NCBI GenBank assembly: GCA_002840835.1
Contig: PHCQ01000015.1
Location: 1 to 64,000, forward strand
From: Betaproteobacteria bacterium HGW-Betaproteobacteria-16
Lineage (GTDB): Bacteria > Pseudomonadota > Gammaproteobacteria > Burkholderiales > Burkholderiaceae_C
Reading direction: 5' to 3'
Length of the DNA stretch: 64,000 nucleotides
The position numbers were made by a program, and so were the translations under genes. Of the stretch, positions 29,853 to 38,636 are shown piece after piece (the first letter of the stretch is position 1; each line of letters starts with the position of its first letter). Under the pieces are notes generated by a model. It had not been told where the DNA came from. It saw only the letters and a program-made list of their open reading frames with translations, and searched no databases.

Positions 29853-30548
29853 TCACGCCACCTGCACGGTGATGGGCGTCAGACCGCCGACCGTTCCATG
29901 CAGCGTGTCACCCCTCACCACCGCTGCCACACCTTCTGGCGTGCCGGTGTAGATCAGGTCACCCGGTTGCAGTTCCCAGGCCCTGGACAGGTGCTCGATG
30001 GTTTCAGCCACGTTCCAGATCAGCTTGTCGATGGTGCTGCTTTGGCGGTTCGAGCCATTCACCGTGAGTGCAATCGGTGCCTGGTGGATCGGGCCCGCTT
30101 CGGCCGCCGGTGTGATCGGTCCGATGGGGGCCGAGTGGTCGTAGGCCTTGCCGATGCACCAGGGGCGGCCCTGTTTCTTCATGTCGGACTGCAGGTCGCG
30201 CCGCGTCATGTCCAGCCCGACGGCGTAGCCAAAGATGTGCTCATGCGCCTGTGCGGCGGCAATGTTGCTGCCCCCTTTGCCGATGGCCACCACCAGTTCG
30301 ATTTCGTGGTGCAGGTTGGTCGTGAGGCTGGGGTAGGGGATGGTCGTCGTCTGTCCCTCTTCACACACCACCACGGTGTCGGCCGGCTTCAGAAAAAAGA
30401 ACGGCGGCTCACGGCCGGTGAAGCCCATCTCCTTCGCATGCTCTTCGTAGTTGCGGCCCACGCAGTAGACGCGGTGCACGGGAAAGCGCTCGGTGCAGCC
30501 GAGCACTGGCACGGACACGACGGGTGGGGGTGGGAAGAGGTAGTCCAT
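29853..30548 (-). CDS. Fumarylacetoacetate-hydrolase family protein, fumarylpyruvate hydrolase-like
   Basis: The 231-residue FAH-fold enzyme shows VYCVGRNYEEHAKEMGF, PFFFLKPADTVV, HHEIELVVAIGKGG with metal-binding Glu residues, and a C-terminal LQPGDLIYTGTPEGVAAV. The short length and GRNY motif fit fumarylpyruvate hydrolases of gentisate-type catabolism, or related acylpyruvases. MDYLFPPPP at 30548 is taken as the start rather than 30611. It lies 67 bp after the ferredoxin gene in the same unit, so it probably hydrolyses a ring-cleavage product of the compound attacked by the Rieske oxygenase. Confidence 0.85.
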   Translation of the reverse strand: MDYLFPPPPVVSVPVLGCTERFPVHRVYCVGRNYEEHAKEMGFTGREPPFFFLKPADTVVVCEEGQTTTIPYPSLTTNLHHEIELVVAIGKGGSNIAAAQAHEHIFGYAVGLDMTRRDLQSDMKKQGRPWCIGKAYDHSAPIGPITPAAEAGPIHQAPIALTVNGSNRQSSTIDKLIWNVAETIEHLSRAWELQPGDLIYTGTPEGVAAVVRGDTLHGTVGGLTPITVQVA

Positions 30549-30615
30549 CGCAGTCCTTTGCTCAGGGGGAATTGGAAAGACGCGCGTCACGCGTGTCCGG
30601 TCGTTGAACACATTG

Positions 30616-30939
30616 TCAATGCTGCGACGCAGGCAGGTGCACCACCAGACCGTCGAGCTCGGGCGTCAGCCGGATCTGGCAGCTCAGGCGGCTGGTCGGT
30701 TGCACCGGACTGGCGGCGAAGTCGAGCATGTCGAGTTCATCGGGGCTGGCCGGTGGCAGTTTTTCTGTCCAGGGCGCGTCCACCATCACGTGGCAGGTGG
30801 CGCAGGTGAGGGTGCCGCCGCAGTCTGCTTCGATGCCTTTCACGTTGGCGTCGACGGCGGCTTTCATGAGGCTCTGGTCGGTGGCGGTTTCGATGTCCTG
30901 ATGGGATTGATCGGTGGCGATGAAGCGGATGCGGATCAT
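30616..30939 (-). CDS. 2Fe-2S ferredoxin (adrenodoxin/plant-type fold)
   Basis: The 107-residue protein has cluster ligands Cys40, Cys46, Cys49 and Cys87 in the C-x5-C-x2-C-x37-C pattern (CGGTLTCATCH). This spacing is typical of vertebrate-type ferredoxins that serve P450s and Rieske oxygenases. It lies 21 bp after the glutamine-synthetase-like gene and two genes after the Rieske oxygenase, so it is the likely electron donor. A matching ferredoxin reductase is not encoded in the window. Confidence 0.92.
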   Translation of the reverse strand: MIRIRFIATDQSHQDIETATDQSLMKAAVDANVKGIEADCGGTLTCATCHVMVDAPWTEKLPPASPDELDMLDFAASPVQPTSRLSCQIRLTPELDGLVVHLPASQH

Positions 30940-30960
30940 GAGGGTTGTATGGGGATGGTT

Positions 30961-32436
30961 TCAGGTGCGCGCGAAGTATTCGCGGCGTTCAAAGTCGGTC
31001 CGGTCTTCTGCCTGTGCGCAGCGGTCGATTTCGCTTTGTTTGATGCGGCAGAAGTAGCGCACGAAGTCGTTGCCCAGGCCTTCGCACAAGGCGGGGTCTG
31101 CCTTGAGGGCAGCGAGGCCATCGGCGAGTGTGGTCGGTATCTTTTCGGCGTGGTCGGCGTAAGGCGTTTCACTGCCCGGTGGTGGTTGCAACGACCGTGC
31201 CATTCCGTCCAGCCCGGCATGAATCTGAGCGGCCATGTACAGGTAGGGGTTGGCGGCCGGTTCACCCACGCGGTTTTCAATGCGGGTGGCGCTGTCGCCA
31301 GCGGCACCGACCACGCGCAGCATGGCGCCGCGGTTGTCGCGCCCCCACAGCACCGCCTGCGGCGCCAGCGCGTTCGGGCGGAAGCGGGCAAAGCCGTTGA
31401 TGGTCGGGGTGCAAAGCGCGGTCATGCCGCGCGCGTGGGCGAGCAAACCGCCCAGCCAGTGCGCGCCTGCGTCTGACAAGGTGTGCACGGCATCGGCCGG
31501 GTCGCTGCAGGGTGCTGCGGTTTCTCGCACGCAGGCGTTGCGGCCACTTTGCAGGTCAACGAGCGACTGGTGCAGGTGCCAGCCGCTGGACATGATGTTC
31601 GGGAACGGTGGACGGCACATGAAGGTGGCGTGGTAACCCGCGCGCCGCAGCGCCTGGCGCACGCCGTTGCGGAACAGCACCATCTGGTCGGCGGCGGTCA
31701 GGGCATCGGTGGCGTCAAACACCGCCTCCACCTGGCTGGGGCCGAGCTCGATTTCCAACGACTGCAGCGGTAACCCCAGCGCTTGTGCGGTGTGCTGAAC
31801 GATGCGCAAGGGTTCGTCCGCCATGTCCATCATGGCTTCGGCCTGCAGGTTGTAGCCGGGATGGATCATTTCCACTTCCGGCGGCAGACCGGGCCAGGCG
31901 GCCAGTTCGGGGTTGAGCTGGGGGCGGGTGCTGGTGATGCGGTAGATGTGAAACTCCACCTCCAGGCCGGTCTTGAGTCCATAGCCGGCGTTGCTCAGCC
32001 GGGTCAGCGCGCCTTGCAACACGCGGCGGGTGTCCAGTGGTACCGGCGTGCCGTCGCCAAACCACGGCTGGCAGCGCAGCCAGCCGGTGCGGGGCAGCCA
32101 GGGCAGGGTGGTGAAGCTGGCCGGGTCGGGCAGCAGCATGAGGTTGGCCGCGCCGGCAAAGCCCGGCAGCTCGCTCACGCCATCGGGCTCAAACACTTTC
32201 CATGCGGTGCGATCGGCGGTGTCCTTGAGCATGAGTGTGCCCACCATGCCCACGCCGTCGCGCAGCGCGCGGACGGCGGCCGTTGCGGTGAGCGTCTTGC
32301 CGCGCAACATGCCGTGGGTGTCGCACCAGCCCATGCGCACCAGCTCGATGCCGCTGGCTTCAATGAGCCTGGCCAGTTGCAGGCAGGCTGCTTCGCGCTC
32401 GGGCGTGTGTATGCCGCAAAGATCGGCAAAGCTCAT
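30961..32436 (-). CDS. Glutamine-synthetase-like gamma-glutamyl ligase
   Basis: The ~491-residue protein has the GS catalytic fold: the GLEVEFHIY glutamate strand, SSGWHLHQSL, NGFARFRPNALAPQAVLWGRD and RIENRVGEPAANPYLYMAA. It lacks features of the housekeeping GlnA, such as the adenylylation loop, and is closer to catabolic amine ligases. The start overlaps the Rieske stop by 4 bp (ATGA), so the two are translationally coupled. In aniline catabolism a GS-like protein (TdnQ/AtdA1) gamma-glutamylates the amine before Rieske attack, and the same logic is likely here. The substrate is unknown. Confidence 0.85.
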   Translation of the reverse strand: MSFADLCGIHTPEREAACLQLARLIEASGIELVRMGWCDTHGMLRGKTLTATAAVRALRDGVGMVGTLMLKDTADRTAWKVFEPDGVSELPGFAGAANLMLLPDPASFTTLPWLPRTGWLRCQPWFGDGTPVPLDTRRVLQGALTRLSNAGYGLKTGLEVEFHIYRITSTRPQLNPELAAWPGLPPEVEMIHPGYNLQAEAMMDMADEPLRIVQHTAQALGLPLQSLEIELGPSQVEAVFDATDALTAADQMVLFRNGVRQALRRAGYHATFMCRPPFPNIMSSGWHLHQSLVDLQSGRNACVRETAAPCSDPADAVHTLSDAGAHWLGGLLAHARGMTALCTPTINGFARFRPNALAPQAVLWGRDNRGAMLRVVGAAGDSATRIENRVGEPAANPYLYMAAQIHAGLDGMARSLQPPPGSETPYADHAEKIPTTLADGLAALKADPALCEGLGNDFVRYFCRIKQSEIDRCAQAEDRTDFERREYFART

Positions 32437-33809
32437 GCCACTGGCTCCGTGCGAACGACGCTGCTTGCAGACCAAGGCGCGGCCTCGCGCCGGGCCTGTA
32501 CCGTCTCCTGCCACCAGGCCTGCCATTGCTGCGCGGGCGCAATGCCGTCCACCGTGTCTGGGCCGCTGATCTGGTCGTGCAGGGCCGGATCGGCCATGCC
32601 GGGTGCGGTACCGCCTTGTTCGACCGCGTCGATGGCCTGTTGCAGCATCCGCCGGTTGGCCATGATCACTTTGTCGGTGGTGCCCAGGTGCTCGCGCGTG
32701 CGGTCCTGGATGGCACCCATGCTCTCGCAGGCCCACTGGTCGTGCACGTTGATGTCGTCTTCGCCCATGCCCAGGTAGGTGCGGTTCATCTGTTCTTCAG
32801 CATTGAAACCCCACTGGTTGTGGCGCCCTGATTTGGGGATGTAGTCCGGCAGGGTCACAGCATCCAGCCGCTGGTTGCGCATGGCCGTCTTGTCCACGGG
32901 GCCGGCAAAGCTGGTGAAGAACGCGAACCAGTAGTTGTGGGTGTCGTCGACCGGCACGTGCATCTGCGTGATGGTCATGGTTTCCGACAGCGGGATCACG
33001 AAAGTCTGCGGAAAGACCGCGTTGGTCACCCGCACATGCGTGAGTTCGTCGGTCATGGGACGCAACGCGGTGAGCTGCAGACCGTAGGGCTGTGCAACAA
33101 ATGAAATCTGCGGCTGGCCAAATTCACGCATCACGCGTGTCATGGGCCATCGCTCTCCCCCCACGTCGCCCGCGCTGGCGCCGCGAAACTGCTTGCCGTA
33201 GCTGTCTTCCAGCGAGCCGTCGTTGAAAAAACGGTGCAGATAAGATGCGTGCGCCGGGTCGATGCCCACTTCAAAGGCCTGCAGCCAGTTGCAGTTCCAG
33301 AGCCCCTTGAACGCAAAGGTGTGGGTGCCGGGTGCGACAAAACAATCCAGATCGGGGAAGGGGGGTGGTGTCTGCCCTTCGGGGCCAAACCAGCCGAAGA
33401 GCACACCGCTTTTTTCGACCAGTGGGTAGCTGCGCTGGCGAATGCGTGTGCAAAGGGTGCTTCCCGCCGGCTCGGCCGGGGTCTCGATGCACTGGCCGGT
33501 GGTGTCGAACTTCCATCCGTGGAACGGGCAGCGCAGACCATCGCCTTCATTGCGGCCGTAGGCCAGGTCAGCACCGCGGTGGGGGCAATCGCGGTCGAGC
33601 AGGCCGTATTCGCCCGATGCGTTGCGGAACAGGACAAAGTCCTGCCCCAGCAGCCGCACTGCTTTTACCGGCCGCACCGCCATGCGTGGGTCCAGCGTGG
33701 GGTCGAATTCATCGAGCAGGGCCACCGGTTGCCAGTAGCGACGCAGCATCTCGCCCCCGGGTGTGCCTGGCCCGACCTGGGTGAGGCGTTGATTGAGTTC
33801 GGCTTTCAT
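32433..33809 (-). CDS. Rieske non-heme iron oxygenase, alpha subunit
   Basis: The 458-residue oxygenase has the Rieske centre Cys75-x-His77...Cys94-x2-His97 (CPHRGADL, CPFHGWKF) and the mononuclear iron motif Asp184-x2-His187-x4-His192 in VGIDPAHASYLHRF. The size and absence of a beta subunit gene place it with phthalate-dioxygenase-like or demethylase-type enzymes. An AAGGA site precedes the ATG at 33809; the much longer open frame to 34292 overlaps the divergent gntR and is rejected. It is the first gene of the unit with GS-like ligase, ferredoxin and FAH hydrolase. Confidence 0.92.
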   Translation of the reverse strand: MKAELNQRLTQVGPGTPGGEMLRRYWQPVALLDEFDPTLDPRMAVRPVKAVRLLGQDFVLFRNASGEYGLLDRDCPHRGADLAYGRNEGDGLRCPFHGWKFDTTGQCIETPAEPAGSTLCTRIRQRSYPLVEKSGVLFGWFGPEGQTPPPFPDLDCFVAPGTHTFAFKGLWNCNWLQAFEVGIDPAHASYLHRFFNDGSLEDSYGKQFRGASAGDVGGERWPMTRVMREFGQPQISFVAQPYGLQLTALRPMTDELTHVRVTNAVFPQTFVIPLSETMTITQMHVPVDDTHNYWFAFFTSFAGPVDKTAMRNQRLDAVTLPDYIPKSGRHNQWGFNAEEQMNRTYLGMGEDDINVHDQWACESMGAIQDRTREHLGTTDKVIMANRRMLQQAIDAVEQGGTAPGMADPALHDQISGPDTVDGIAPAQQWQAWWQETVQARREAAPWSASSVVRTEPVA

Positions 33810-33846
33810 GCGGTGTCCTTGCGGTTTCGTGAGGGGTGGGGCAAAC

Positions 33847-33875
33847 GGTATACCATTTTCTTTTTTCAGTGTACA
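33847..33875. promoter_or_regulatory. Candidate GntR operator between Rieske and gntR genes
   Basis: In the 75-bp divergent spacer, two short palindromes flank an AT-rich tract: GGTATACC (33847-33854) and TGTACA (33870-33875), centred 22 bp apart. FCD-type GntR regulators commonly bind GTATAC/GTNNNAC-like dyads, so these are candidate half or full operators controlling both directions. Confidence 0.4.
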
Positions 33876-33884
33876 GTTTGCCTC

Positions 33885-34604
33885 ATGACCCTGCAAGACA
33901 CTGTTTTGATGCAATTGCGCGACCTGATCCTCAGCGGTCAGTTCGAGCCCGGTCAGCGCCTGGCGGAGCAGCAACTCGCCGAACGTCTGGGCGCTTCGCG
34001 CACGCCGGTGCGTGCCGCTTTGGTGACACTGGAACAGGAGGGCCTGGTCGAGGCCAACGACACCGGCAAGTACCTGGTGCGGCAGTTCACTGCTCAGGAG
34101 GTGACCGATGCGATTGCGGTGCGCGGCCATCTGGAGGGCATGGTGGCGCGCCTGGTGGCCGAGCACGGATTGACCCGACAGCTCCAGGGCGACCTGCAAG
34201 CCTGCCTGGACGAAGGCGACCGCCTGCTGGCCGACAACCCGCTCACGCTGGAGAGCTACGCCGCTTATGCGGCCATGAACGATCGCTTTCATTCACTGTT
34301 GCTGGAGGCCTGCGGCAATCGCGCCCTGCAACGGGCCGTGGCCTTGAACGACAAACTGCCTTTTGCGCCCGCGTCGGCCATGTTGCCCATGCAGGGCACG
34401 GTGGCCATGGACCGCGACTGGATGCTCTACGCCCACCGCCAGCACCACATGCTGTTTGATGCGCTGCGGCGAGGCGAAAGCGCACGTGCCCAGGCGCTGG
34501 CGGTGGAACACACCGAAGTGGCGCAGATGAACATGCGGCTGGCGCTGGAGCGGCGATCCGAATCCGAGCGCGTGATGCCGGTGATGCGGCTGGTGGTGGG
34601 CTAA
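33885..34604 (+). CDS. GntR-family regulator (FCD subfamily)
   Basis: The 239-residue protein has an N-terminal winged helix ([20 protein letters not shown]... [18 protein letters not shown]) and an all-helical FCD ligand-binding domain with His residues in the metal-binding positions ([27 protein letters not shown]). It is divergent from the Rieske/GS-like cluster with 75 bp between starts, so it most likely represses that cluster until the substrate or an intermediate is bound. A three-hairpin repeat follows its stop. Confidence 0.92.
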   Translation: MTLQDTVLMQLRDLILSGQFEPGQRLAEQQLAERLGASRTPVRAALVTLEQEGLVEANDTGKYLVRQFTAQEVTDAIAVRGHLEGMVARLVAEHGLTRQLQGDLQACLDEGDRLLADNPLTLESYAAYAAMNDRFHSLLLEACGNRALQRAVALNDKLPFAPASAMLPMQGTVAMDRDWMLYAHRQHHMLFDALRRGESARAQALAVEHTEVAQMNMRLALERRSESERVMPVMRLVVG

Positions 34605-34608
34605 ACAC

Positions 34609-34785
34609 TGGCCCACCCCCGCGCCGGCCCTGCGGGCCGTGTCTTGCAGACCGCAGCATCGCCGGAGTCGATGCTTCTTCGGGCTGTCCGAGCCTGCGCA
34701 GGCAGGCTCAGAGCCGCGGCCCTCAGCCCCCTTCAAGGGGGCGCCAGCAGCGGCCCGGCAAAGCCGGTTCCGCGCTGGCCTTGGT
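34609..34785 (+). repeat. Three-hairpin intergenic repeat, copy 2 (expanded)
   Basis: It begins 5 bp after the gntR stop. Hairpin A (GGCCC/GGGCC) is followed by an inserted segment with two further hairpins (GCATCG/CGATGC and GAGCCTGC/GCAGGCTC), then hairpin B (CCCCCTTCAAGGGGG) and hairpin C. In hairpin C the constant CCGGCAAAGCCGG (34755-34767) is enclosed by GCCAGC (34743-34748) and GCTGGC (34774-34779). It accounts for most of the 226-bp gap before the next gene. Confidence 0.7.
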
Positions 34786-34830
34786 GTTGACTCCAGCGTG
34801 CACGAGCAGTCGCGGTGTATCGTGTCGACC

Positions 34831-36396
34831 ATGGAGACACCACAACCGCCCGAACCGGGAACCAGCCTGTCGCTGAGACGGGTGGCCATCGACACCTACC
34901 ACGAGAACGTGGCCTACCTGCATCGGGATTGCGCGGTGTACCGGGCCGAAGGTTTTCAGGCGTTGTCCAAGGTGGAGATCCGTGCCAACGGCCGGCGCAT
35001 TCTGGCCACGCTCAATGTGGTGGACGACATCAGCATCGTGGGCTGCAACGAGCTCGGCGTGTCCGAAGACGCGTTCGCCCGGCTCGATGTGCCACATGGG
35101 CATCCGGCCTCGGTGTCGCAGGCTGAGCCGCCGGAATCCATTCCCGCGCTGTTTCGCAAGATCAACGGCGAACGCCTGGGCCGCGAAGACTTTCACGCCA
35201 TCATCCGTGACATCGCCGACCTGCGGTACTCCAAGATCGAACTGACCGCATTCGTGGTGGCCAGCAACCGCAGCGAGCTCGATCGCGAGGAGGTCTACTT
35301 TCTCACCGAAGCCATGGTCGCCAGCGGGCGCCGGCTGGACTGGCACGAATCGCTGGTGGTTGACAAGCACTCCATTGGCGGCATTCCGGGCAATCGCACG
35401 TCCATGCTGGTGGTGCCCATCGTGGCGGCCTATGGCTTGGTGTTTCCCAAGACATCATCCCGCGCGATCACCTCACCTGCGGGGACGGCAGACACCATGG
35501 AGGTGCTGTGCAACGTGGAACTGCCGTTCGAGCAGCTCACTGGCATCGTGCGCGACCACAAGGGTTGCCTGGCCTGGGGTGGCACGGCGCAACTCTCGCC
35601 TGCCGACGATGTGCTGATTTCGGTGGAGCGGCCTCTGAACATCGACTCGCCAGGGCAGATGGTGGCGTCCATCCTGTCCAAAAAAATGGCCGCCGGTGCC
35701 ACCCATCTGGTGCTGGACATACCGATCGGACCCACGGCCAAGGTGCGCTCCATGCCTGAGGCGCAGAAACTGCGTCGCCTGTTCGAATACGTGGCGCAGC
35801 GCATGCACCTGTCGCTGGACGTGGTGATCACCGACGGGCGCCAGCCGATCGGTCGCGGTGTGGGGCCGGTGCTGGAGGCACGCGATGTGATGCAGGTACT
35901 GGAAAACGACCCCCAGGCTCCCGACGATCTGCGGCAAAAGTCGCTGCGACTGGCTGGGCGCATCATCGAGTGCAGTCCCGATGTGCGCGGTGGCGACGGC
36001 TTTCGCATTGCGCGCGACATTCTGGATTCCGGGCGCGCGCTCGCACAGATGCAAGCCATCATCCAGGCACAAGGCACGAAAGGATTCGATCATCACCATC
36101 CCCAGTTGGGCGTGCTCACGCTGGACGTGCTGGCCCCGGGCAGCGGCGTGGTCACCGGCATCGACAACCTGCAGATCGCACAAGTGGCGCGGCTGGCAGG
36201 GGCTCCCAAGGTCAAGGGTGCCGGCGTGGATCTGTTGTGCAAGCTGGGTGATGCCGTGAGCGCCGGTGAACCGCTCTACCGCGTTCACGCCAGCTACCCG
36301 GCCGATCTTGAATTTGCCCGGCTGGCCAGCGTGCGCGCGAGCGGCTTCAGCATCGGCAGCGAGGCCGATGTGCCGCGCGTCTTCGTGGAGTTCTGA
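34831..36396 (+). CDS. Thymidine phosphorylase family, AMP-phosphorylase-like
   Basis: The 521-residue protein has an extra N-terminal domain (~95 residues) before the phosphorylase core, as in the archaeal/bacterial type of the family rather than in E. coli DeoA (~440 residues). Core signatures are [40 protein letters not shown] and the C-terminal barrel-sandwich domain ([19 protein letters not shown]). Archaeal members phosphorolyse AMP to ribose 1,5-bisphosphate. The start at 34831 avoids an in-frame extension that would read through a repeat. The stop shares one base with the next start (TGATG), coupling it to the PRPP-synthetase-like gene. Confidence 0.85.
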   Translation: METPQPPEPGTSLSLRRVAIDTYHENVAYLHRDCAVYRAEGFQALSKVEIRANGRRILATLNVVDDISIVGCNELGVSEDAFARLDVPHGHPASVSQAEPPESIPALFRKINGERLGREDFHAIIRDIADLRYSKIELTAFVVASNRSELDREEVYFLTEAMVASGRRLDWHESLVVDKHSIGGIPGNRTSMLVVPIVAAYGLVFPKTSSRAITSPAGTADTMEVLCNVELPFEQLTGIVRDHKGCLAWGGTAQLSPADDVLISVERPLNIDSPGQMVASILSKKMAAGATHLVLDIPIGPTAKVRSMPEAQKLRRLFEYVAQRMHLSLDVVITDGRQPIGRGVGPVLEARDVMQVLENDPQAPDDLRQKSLRLAGRIIECSPDVRGGDGFRIARDILDSGRALAQMQAIIQAQGTKGFDHHHPQLGVLTLDVLAPGSGVVTGIDNLQIAQVARLAGAPKVKGAGVDLLCKLGDAVSAGEPLYRVHASYPADLEFARLASVRASGFSIGSEADVPRVFVEF

Positions 36397-37310
36397 TGAA
36401 AGATGTTCCGGCCAGTGCGGCGGGCTGCCTGCTGTGTTTCGACGATGAGCTGCCGATTGCGCGGGCGGTAGCCGATCAGGCGGCTCTGCGGTGTGCCGTG
36501 ATGGAGCGGCACCGCTTTCCAGATGGCGAGCTGCGCTTGCGACTGCCCGAGGCGCTGCCGCCTCGCGTGGTGCTGTGGCGCAGTCTTCACCAACCCAATG
36601 AAAAGCTGGTGGAACTGCTGATCGCGGGCCGCACGGCGCGTGAGCTGGGTGCCAGCCACCTCACGCTGGTGGCTCCCTACCTGGCCTACATGCGGCAAGA
36701 CATGGCCTTTCGCCCTGGCGAGGCCATCAGCCAGCGCATCGTGGGCGGCTTTCTGGCCAGTCTGTTTGATGCCGTGATCACGGTGGACCCGCACCTGCAT
36801 CGCGTGGCCACGCTCGAAGAAGCCATCCCGGTGCCCGATGCCGTCGTGCTCAGCGGTGCGCCGCTGCTCGCCGATCACATCGCCGCACATCGCCGTCAGG
36901 TGTTGCTCATCGGCCCGGACGAAGAAGCCTTGCAATGGGTGGCCGTGGCCGCCCGGCGACATGGTTGGGACCACGCCGTGTGCCGCAAGACGCGCCATGG
37001 TGACCGCGAGGTCGATATCGAGCTTCCGGCCATGTCCGTTTCTGGGCGCGCGGTGGTGTTGATCGACGATGTGGCAAGCTCCGGTCACACCCTGGTGCGT
37101 GCCATTGAACTGCTGCGCGAAGCTGGTGCCGCGACCGTCGACGTGGCCGTGACCCATGCCCTGTTTGCATCTGACGCCCTCGAACGGGTGCAGGCAGCGG
37201 GTGCTGGTGAGGTGTGGAGCACGGACTGTATTGCGCACGCCACCAACGCGGTGAGCATCGTCCCGGCGGTGGCGAGGGCTTTGCTTGAGATGCATGCCCG
37301 CCGAAGCTGA
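36396..37310 (+). CDS. Ribose-phosphate pyrophosphokinase-like protein
   Basis: The 304-residue protein has the two-domain phosphoribosyltransferase fold of PRPP synthetases: RFPDGELRLRLPE, ELGASHLTLVAPYLAYMRQD, the divalent-metal segment VDPHLHRV and the PRPP loop VVLIDDVASSGHTL. The loop has SSG instead of the usual TGG and the family length is short, so this is not the housekeeping Prs. Coupling to the AMP-phosphorylase-like gene suggests that it acts on a ribose phosphate released from nucleotides. Activity on ribose 5-phosphate versus ribose 1,5-bisphosphate is open. Confidence 0.82.
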   Translation: MKDVPASAAGCLLCFDDELPIARAVADQAALRCAVMERHRFPDGELRLRLPEALPPRVVLWRSLHQPNEKLVELLIAGRTARELGASHLTLVAPYLAYMRQDMAFRPGEAISQRIVGGFLASLFDAVITVDPHLHRVATLEEAIPVPDAVVLSGAPLLADHIAAHRRQVLLIGPDEEALQWVAVAARRHGWDHAVCRKTRHGDREVDIELPAMSVSGRAVVLIDDVASSGHTLVRAIELLREAGAATVDVAVTHALFASDALERVQAAGAGEVWSTDCIAHATNAVSIVPAVARALLEMHARRS

Positions 37311-37359
37311 AGCGCCCACAATCGCGGCTTTGGCAATCTGCCTTCCAGGCTTCCCTTCC

Positions 37360-38460
37360 ATGTCCAACTTGTTCGAACCCATTGTTGCCGGCGACCTGAG
37401 TCTGCCCAACCGGGTCGTCATGGCGCCCCTGACCCGGAACCGCGCACCCGGCGCCGTGCCCACGCCACTGATGGCCACTTACTATAGCCAGCGCGCCAGT
37501 GCCGGCCTGCTGATCACAGAGGCCACGCCCGTGAGCCACCAGGGGCAGGGCTATGCCGATGTGCCAGGCCTGTATGCGCCCGAGCAGATCGCAGGCTGGC
37601 AGCGTGTCACCCAGGCGGTGCACGATGCCGGCGGCAAGATCGTGGTGCAGCTCTGGCACGTGGGGCGGGTGTCGCACAACGATTTGCAGCCCGATGGCGG
37701 TGCACCCGTGGCGCCGTCGGCCATTCGCGCCAAGACCAAAACCGTGCTGATCGTGGATGGCGTGCCTACCTTTGTGGACACTTCTGAGCCACGCGCGCTG
37801 GCCCTGGACGAACTGCCCGGGATCGTGCAGGACTTTCGTCAGGCCGCGCTCAACGCCATTGAGGCCGGCTTTGACGGTGTGGAAATCCACGCGGCCAACG
37901 GCTACCTGATTGACCAGTTCCTCAAGACCGGCAGCAACCAGCGAACCGACGCCTATGGCGGCAGCATCGAAAACCGGGCCCGCCTGTTGCTGGAAGTGGT
38001 GAATGCCATCACGGATGCCATCGGCGGTGGGCGCACCGGCATTCGCCTTTCGCCCGTGACGCCCGCCAACGACGTGGTGGACGCCGACCCCCAGCCCTTG
38101 TTTGATCACGTGGTGCGGCAGCTGGCGCCCATGAAGCTGGCTTACCTGCACCTGATCGAAGGCGCCACCGGCGGCCCGCGCGGCATCGCCGATCGACCGT
38201 TCGACTACGCCGCGCTGCGAGCCGCCTACCGCGCTGCAGGTGGCAAGGGCGCCTGGATGGTCAACAACGGCTACGACCTTTCACTGGCCGGGCAGGCCCT
38301 GCAAGATGGCGCCGACCTGGTGGCCTTCGGCAGATCCTTCATCGCCAATCCGGATCTTGTCGAGCGACTTCGGCGCGGCGGGCCGTTCAACACGCCCGAT
38401 CGCAACACCTTCTATGGCGGTGGCGCGCAGGGCTACACGGACTATCCGGCGCTTGCCTGA
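37360..38460 (+). CDS. Old Yellow Enzyme family alkene reductase
   Basis: The 366-residue FMN enzyme shows VVMAPLTRNRA, LWHVGRVSHNDLQP (substrate-site His), the GFDGVEIHAANGYLIDQFL strand and TDAYGGSIENRARLLLEV. It resembles NemA/XenB-type NAD(P)H-dependent reductases of activated alkenes, nitro-compounds and nitrate esters. The start at 37360 is set by MSNLFEPIVAGDL; the frame's upstream part lies in the preceding gene. A weak GC-rich imperfect hairpin lies ~20 bp after the stop and may act as terminator. Confidence 0.93.
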   Translation: MSNLFEPIVAGDLSLPNRVVMAPLTRNRAPGAVPTPLMATYYSQRASAGLLITEATPVSHQGQGYADVPGLYAPEQIAGWQRVTQAVHDAGGKIVVQLWHVGRVSHNDLQPDGGAPVAPSAIRAKTKTVLIVDGVPTFVDTSEPRALALDELPGIVQDFRQAALNAIEAGFDGVEIHAANGYLIDQFLKTGSNQRTDAYGGSIENRARLLLEVVNAITDAIGGGRTGIRLSPVTPANDVVDADPQPLFDHVVRQLAPMKLAYLHLIEGATGGPRGIADRPFDYAALRAAYRAAGGKGAWMVNNGYDLSLAGQALQDGADLVAFGRSFIANPDLVERLRRGGPFNTPDRNTFYGGGAQGYTDYPALA

Positions 38461-38594
38461 TTGGCCTGTCGGTTTCTGCTGACCGGCCGATGTCGGGTCG
38501 GTCCGTTTCTTGATGTGGGTCAGTTTTCGGCCGATTCAGCAGGCTGAGGGCTGGACAGCGTGCGCTTGATTGAGGACCATGTGTCTGAACAAAA

Positions 38595-38618
38595 GGTTCT
38601 GGGGCTTTCGCCAGAACC
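38595..38618 (+). other. Hairpin in the leader of the nfeD operon
   Basis: GGTTCTGG (38595-38602) and CCAGAACC (38611-38618) form a perfect 8-bp stem with an 8-nt loop. It ends 18 bp before the proposed TTG start of nfeD, next to the GGAGACAGGAGACAGG ribosome-site region. It could restrict or stabilise translation initiation at the head of the operon. Confidence 0.4.
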
Positions 38619-38636
38619 GGAGACAGGAGACAGGTC

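Noticed and set aside
33810-34292. 160-codon N-terminal extension of the Rieske oxygenase
   Set aside because: It runs antisense to gntR and lacks similarity; the family start with an AAGGA site is at 33809.
34639-34830. 64-codon extension of the AMP-phosphorylase-like protein
   Set aside because: It reads through the intergenic repeat; the ATG at 34831 gives the expected N-terminal domain.
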